From NCBI GenBank assembly GCA_002717185.1, contig PBDC01000100.1, forward strand, positions 1 through 16,946: DNA of 16,946 nucleotides, written 5' to 3'. The position numbers and the translations under genes are program-made. Shown in pieces: positions 14,537 to 16,946 of the stretch. Each line of letters starts with the position of its first letter. Position 1 is the stretch's first letter. The notes below the pieces were generated by a model. The model searched no databases. It was not told the origin of the DNA and was given only the letters and a program-made list of their open reading frames with translations. Source of the DNA: Rhodospirillaceae bacterium (GTDB lineage Bacteria > Pseudomonadota > Alphaproteobacteria > UBA8366 > GCA-2717185).

Positions 14537-15058
14537 ATGCCAGTACAAGGCGAATATATGGGCATGACCCTGACCATCGACGATCTCGATGGCGAAAACC
14601 TGGATTTCTTCCGCTACTGCTCTGAGCGCGACTTCCGCCTGCAGCGCGGCAAGGAAAGTGGCTTGCTGCGCTATCCACCAGCAACCGCCTGCCCCTGGAC
14701 CAGCGACCGCGAGAGTGAGTGGATTTCGGTGGAAGCCAAAGGCACGGTTCACTCCTATGTTGAGGTACATCACCCGATCCAACCCGCCTTCAAGGAGAAG
14801 GTGCCTTACATGATCCTTTTGGTCGATCTCGATACGCAAAAAGGCGAGCCGACCGCCGACGAGGCCCTGCGTGTCGCCGGCAACTTGGTCACCACCGACG
14901 GCGAATTTGCGTCACCGGAAATGATTAAATCGGTAGGCATTGGCACGCGGGTCAAGATGGTCTTCGTCGACGTGAATGATGAGTTCGCCCTACCACAATG
15001 GACTATCGACGAAGATGCCGAACAACCGGACGAACCCTGGCGCTATCCTCAGGAATAG
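14537..15058 (+). CDS. DUF35 OB-fold protein with degenerate zinc ribbon
   Basis: A 173-residue partner protein. The OB-fold part is plain: GTVHSYVEVHHPIQPAFKEK (69-88) and VPYMILLVDLD (89-99). DUF35 proteins normally begin with a rubredoxin-like zinc ribbon of two C-x2-C pairs. Here the ribbon region is LQRGKESGLLRYPPATACPW (35-54): Gly38 and Ser41 replace the first pair, Cys52 is kept and Thr55 replaces the fourth Cys, so zinc binding is probably lost. In characterised complexes such as Ltp2-ChsH2 and in acetoacetyl-CoA thiolase/HMG-CoA synthase assemblies, DUF35 binds the thiolase-fold subunit and helps CoA substrate access. A strong GGGGAGG lies 7 bases before the ATG, 15 bases after the upstream gene, so a stoichiometric complex is likely. 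C-terminal extension 149-173 is acidic. Confidence 0.9.
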   Translation: MPVQGEYMGMTLTIDDLDGENLDFFRYCSERDFRLQRGKESGLLRYPPATACPWTSDRESEWISVEAKGTVHSYVEVHHPIQPAFKEKVPYMILLVDLDTQKGEPTADEALRVAGNLVTTDGEFASPEMIKSVGIGTRVKMVFVDVNDEFALPQWTIDEDAEQPDEPWRYPQE

Positions 15059-15153
15059 AGGGTAAATCGCGCCTCTCTCTAATTTTTAAAAGAAAGATCA
15101 TGACCCGCCGGTCCTAATTCAATCCAGCATCCGGCTGCGCACTTTTGACCAGG

Positions 15154-15188
15154 TCTCTCGCAGAAGCATCTATAGAGCCTGCGAGAGA
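15154..15188. repeat. Long inverted repeat in the UxaA leader
   Basis: TCTCTCGCAG (15154-15163) and CTGCGAGAGA (15179-15188) are exact 10-base inverted repeats around 15 bases, in the 282-base gap between the DUF35 and UxaA genes. A -35-like TTGACC (15145-15150) lies just upstream, with only a poor -10 (ATCTAT, 15168-15173), so the arms would flank the core promoter like an operator for a dimer. As RNA it would form a stable hairpin, but no T-tract follows. Confidence 0.45.
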
Positions 15189-15340
15189 GGGCGGCTTAAT
15201 GTTGGCATGGATTAGCACCTGACCAATCTGGCGCGGCTCCTCACATTCTGGTTTTAGGAACCACCGGCTTTTGCGGGGTGGCGTTTCGTGCCCGTTCACC
15301 GTTAAAGTCTAGGCCTCGCAACCGCGGAGACGAGGCACTA

Positions 15341-16870
15341 ATGACCGCCACCACCGTTTTACTGCTAAGCGAAACCGACAATGTCGCTGTTGTGCTGGCC
15401 AACATTGCCAAGGGTGAGGACGTATCCATTGTTGGTCTAACCGCGTTAGAGGCTCTACCGCGCGGCCACAAGATGGCAGTAGCACCAATAAAACAGGGTG
15501 ATCCGGTCCTCAAATACGGGCAGGTAATCGGCTTCGCTTCTGCCCATATCGCTCCAGGCGAACATGTGCATACGCACAATGTGGCAATTGGCGAAAGCTT
15601 CGACCGCGACTACGCGTTCAGCAAACGCACTACTCCAACCGATATGGTGCCAGAGGGCGAACGTGCCACTTTCCAGGGCTTTATCCGCGAAGACGGCAAG
15701 GTTGGCACGCGCAACTATGTGGGTATCGTCACATCAGTGAACTGCTCGGCTACCGCAGCACGCCTAATCGTTAAGGAGGTGGAAAAGCGAGGTATCCTTG
15801 AGGATTACCCCAACGTCGACGGGATCGTACCGATCATGCATGGAGCTGGCTGTTGTATCGGAACCGACGACGAGGCCTTTCGCATGCTGCAACGGACAAT
15901 CTGGGGGCACGCCCGGCATCCCAATTTTGCTTCCATACTCATGCTCGGTCTTGGCTGTGAGGCGAACCAAATACCGATGATGTTGGAGGTGATGGGCCAG
16001 CCCTCGGAGGAAACCTTTCACTATACGACCTTGCAAGCCGAAGGTGGCACCCGAAAGACAGTCGAGGAGTGTGTAGCCTGGTTCGAGAGCATCCTGCCTC
16101 GCGCCAACGCGATGACCCGCGAGTCAGTGCCAGCCTCAGAGCTCACAGTCGGACTGCAATGCGGCGGGTCAGACGGCTACTCCGGCATCACCGCTAACCC
16201 AGCGCTTGGTATCGCCGTAGATACCTTAGTGCAGAATGGCGGCTCCGGTGTGCTGGCCGAGACGCCGGAAATCTATGGCGCCGAGCACCTCCTGACGGGC
16301 CGCGCCGTCAGCCGCGATGTCGGCGAGAAGCTGATCGAACGCATAAATTGGTGGGAGGAATATGCCGCCAAACATAACAGCCACATGAACAACAACCCGA
16401 CCCCCGGCAACAAAGAAGGCGGTCTTACTACAATCCTTGAAAAATCCCTTGGTGCAGTCGCCAAGGGCGGTTCGACCAACCTAGTTGGCGTGTACAAGTA
16501 TGGCGAGCCGATTACCACCAAGGGTTTCGCCTTCATGGACAGCCCCGGATACGATCCTTGTTCGATCACAGGTGAGGTCGCCTCAGGCTGCAACCTAGTC
16601 GCCTTTACTACAGGCCGCGGCTCCTGTTATGGCAATAAGCCTGTTCCCTCCATGAAGCTCGCAACAAACACGCCAATGTACAAACACATGGCCGAGGACA
16701 TGGACATCAATTGCGGAACCGTCGTCGACGGCACCGAGACTCTCGAAAAGTGCGGAGAGACGATCTTCCGCAAGATGTTAAGCGTTGCTTCCGGCGAGTT
16801 GACCAAGTCCGAGGAGATCGGCGTCGGCGACACGGAATTCGTGCCGTGGCAGACCTGGGCACAGATGTAA
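15341..16870 (+). CDS. UxaA-family sugar-acid dehydratase (SAF plus altronate/galactarate dehydratase domains)
   Basis: A 509-residue protein with the full two-domain layout of altronate dehydratase (UxaA) and galactarate dehydratase (GarD). An N-terminal SAF domain (about 1-95) contains GEHVHTHNV (73-81). The catalytic domain has KVGTRNYVGIV (120-130), HGAGCCIGTDD (167-177), GLGCEANQI (203-211), GLQCGGSDGYSGITANPA (271-288) and TTGRGSCYGN (423-432). The conserved Cys and His residues bind the catalytic metal that removes water from an aldonic or aldaric acid to give a 2-keto-3-deoxy product. The ATG at 15341 follows GAGG at 5-base spacing; an in-frame GTG 21 codons upstream has no support. 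It is not clearly co-transcribed with DUF35, given the 282-base gap with its own inverted repeat. No uronate isomerase or reductase is near, so the usual altronate substrate is not assured. Confidence 0.93.
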   Translation: MTATTVLLLSETDNVAVVLANIAKGEDVSIVGLTALEALPRGHKMAVAPIKQGDPVLKYGQVIGFASAHIAPGEHVHTHNVAIGESFDRDYAFSKRTTPTDMVPEGERATFQGFIREDGKVGTRNYVGIVTSVNCSATAARLIVKEVEKRGILEDYPNVDGIVPIMHGAGCCIGTDDEAFRMLQRTIWGHARHPNFASILMLGLGCEANQIPMMLEVMGQPSEETFHYTTLQAEGGTRKTVEECVAWFESILPRANAMTRESVPASELTVGLQCGGSDGYSGITANPALGIAVDTLVQNGGSGVLAETPEIYGAEHLLTGRAVSRDVGEKLIERINWWEEYAAKHNSHMNNNPTPGNKEGGLTTILEKSLGAVAKGGSTNLVGVYKYGEPITTKGFAFMDSPGYDPCSITGEVASGCNLVAFTTGRGSCYGNKPVPSMKLATNTPMYKHMAEDMDINCGTVVDGTETLEKCGETIFRKMLSVASGELTKSEEIGVGDTEFVPWQTWAQM

Positions 16871-16946
16871 CGTTGAGAGTACTAAGGTTTACTGGTAGTG
16901 CTTTAATAAGCCGGTTTTATCGGAGATAAAATACAGTCTGAGGATA

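Noticed and set aside
15114..15299. A 61-codon minus-strand ORF in the UxaA leader.
   Set aside because: It starts at a GTG without a ribosome-binding site, lies antisense in a leader and contains the inverted repeat; chance is more likely.
1..16946. Mobile elements, CRISPR arrays, tRNA or rRNA genes and toxin-antitoxin pairs.
   Set aside because: I looked for transposase motifs, terminal repeats, regularly spaced repeats and tRNA-like arms on both strands and found none.

Overview
The window looks like a chromosomal catabolic region from a proteobacterium, most likely an alphaproteobacterium. That placement is an inference from the mix of CoA-ligase, crotonase, TauD-type dioxygenase, SDR, RidA and UxaA genes and from the moderate, G/C-leaning codon use. 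There is no rRNA, tRNA, transposase, phage gene, CRISPR array or recognisable transcription-factor gene here, and I see no marker that fixes the genus.

Layout. (1) Positions 1-3947, minus strand: a probable operon of a HypE/AIR-synthase-like ATP-binding protein, a class III aminotransferase resembling 2,2-dialkylglycine decarboxylase, and a large alpha/beta-hydrolase that runs off the left edge. (2) Positions 4263-7490, plus strand: a tight operon of a GH43-like five-bladed beta-propeller protein, a glutathione S-transferase-like protein and a CaiC/DitJ-like acyl-CoA ligase, the last two sharing a GTGA overlap. (3) Positions 7674-9956: a minus-strand TauD/TfdA dioxygenase divergent from an SDR dehydrogenase plus RidA-like pair. 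(4) Positions 10193-11822, minus strand: a TerC-family membrane protein and a crotonase-fold protein. (5) Positions 11823-12223: a gene-poor stretch with two sharp palindromes, one inside a candidate promoter, and one doubtful small ORF. (6) Positions 12224-15058: a second TauD-type dioxygenase divergent from a thiolase-fold protein and its DUF35 partner, a pair resembling Ltp2-type side-chain aldolases. (7) Positions 15341-16870: a full-length UxaA-family dehydratase preceded by a 282-base leader with a long inverted repeat. The last 76 bases hold no feature I can name.

How they may work together (inference): a carboxylic acid is released or trimmed (hydrolase), activated with CoA (CaiC-like ligase), hydroxylated (Fe(II)/2-oxoglutarate dioxygenases), oxidised (SDR), rearranged (crotonase) and cleaved by a retro-aldol step (Ltp2-like/DUF35), with the aminotransferase and UxaA dehydratase handling an amino-acid and a sugar-acid branch. 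The substrate cannot be read from the sequence.

The most notable feature is how many of these enzymes lack the residue that defines their family's textbook reaction: no thiolase cysteine at the usual place, no crotonase glutamates, no RidA arginine, no DGD active-site glutamine, no HypE C-terminal cysteine and a broken DUF35 zinc ribbon. An annotation by family name alone would therefore mislead for much of this locus.
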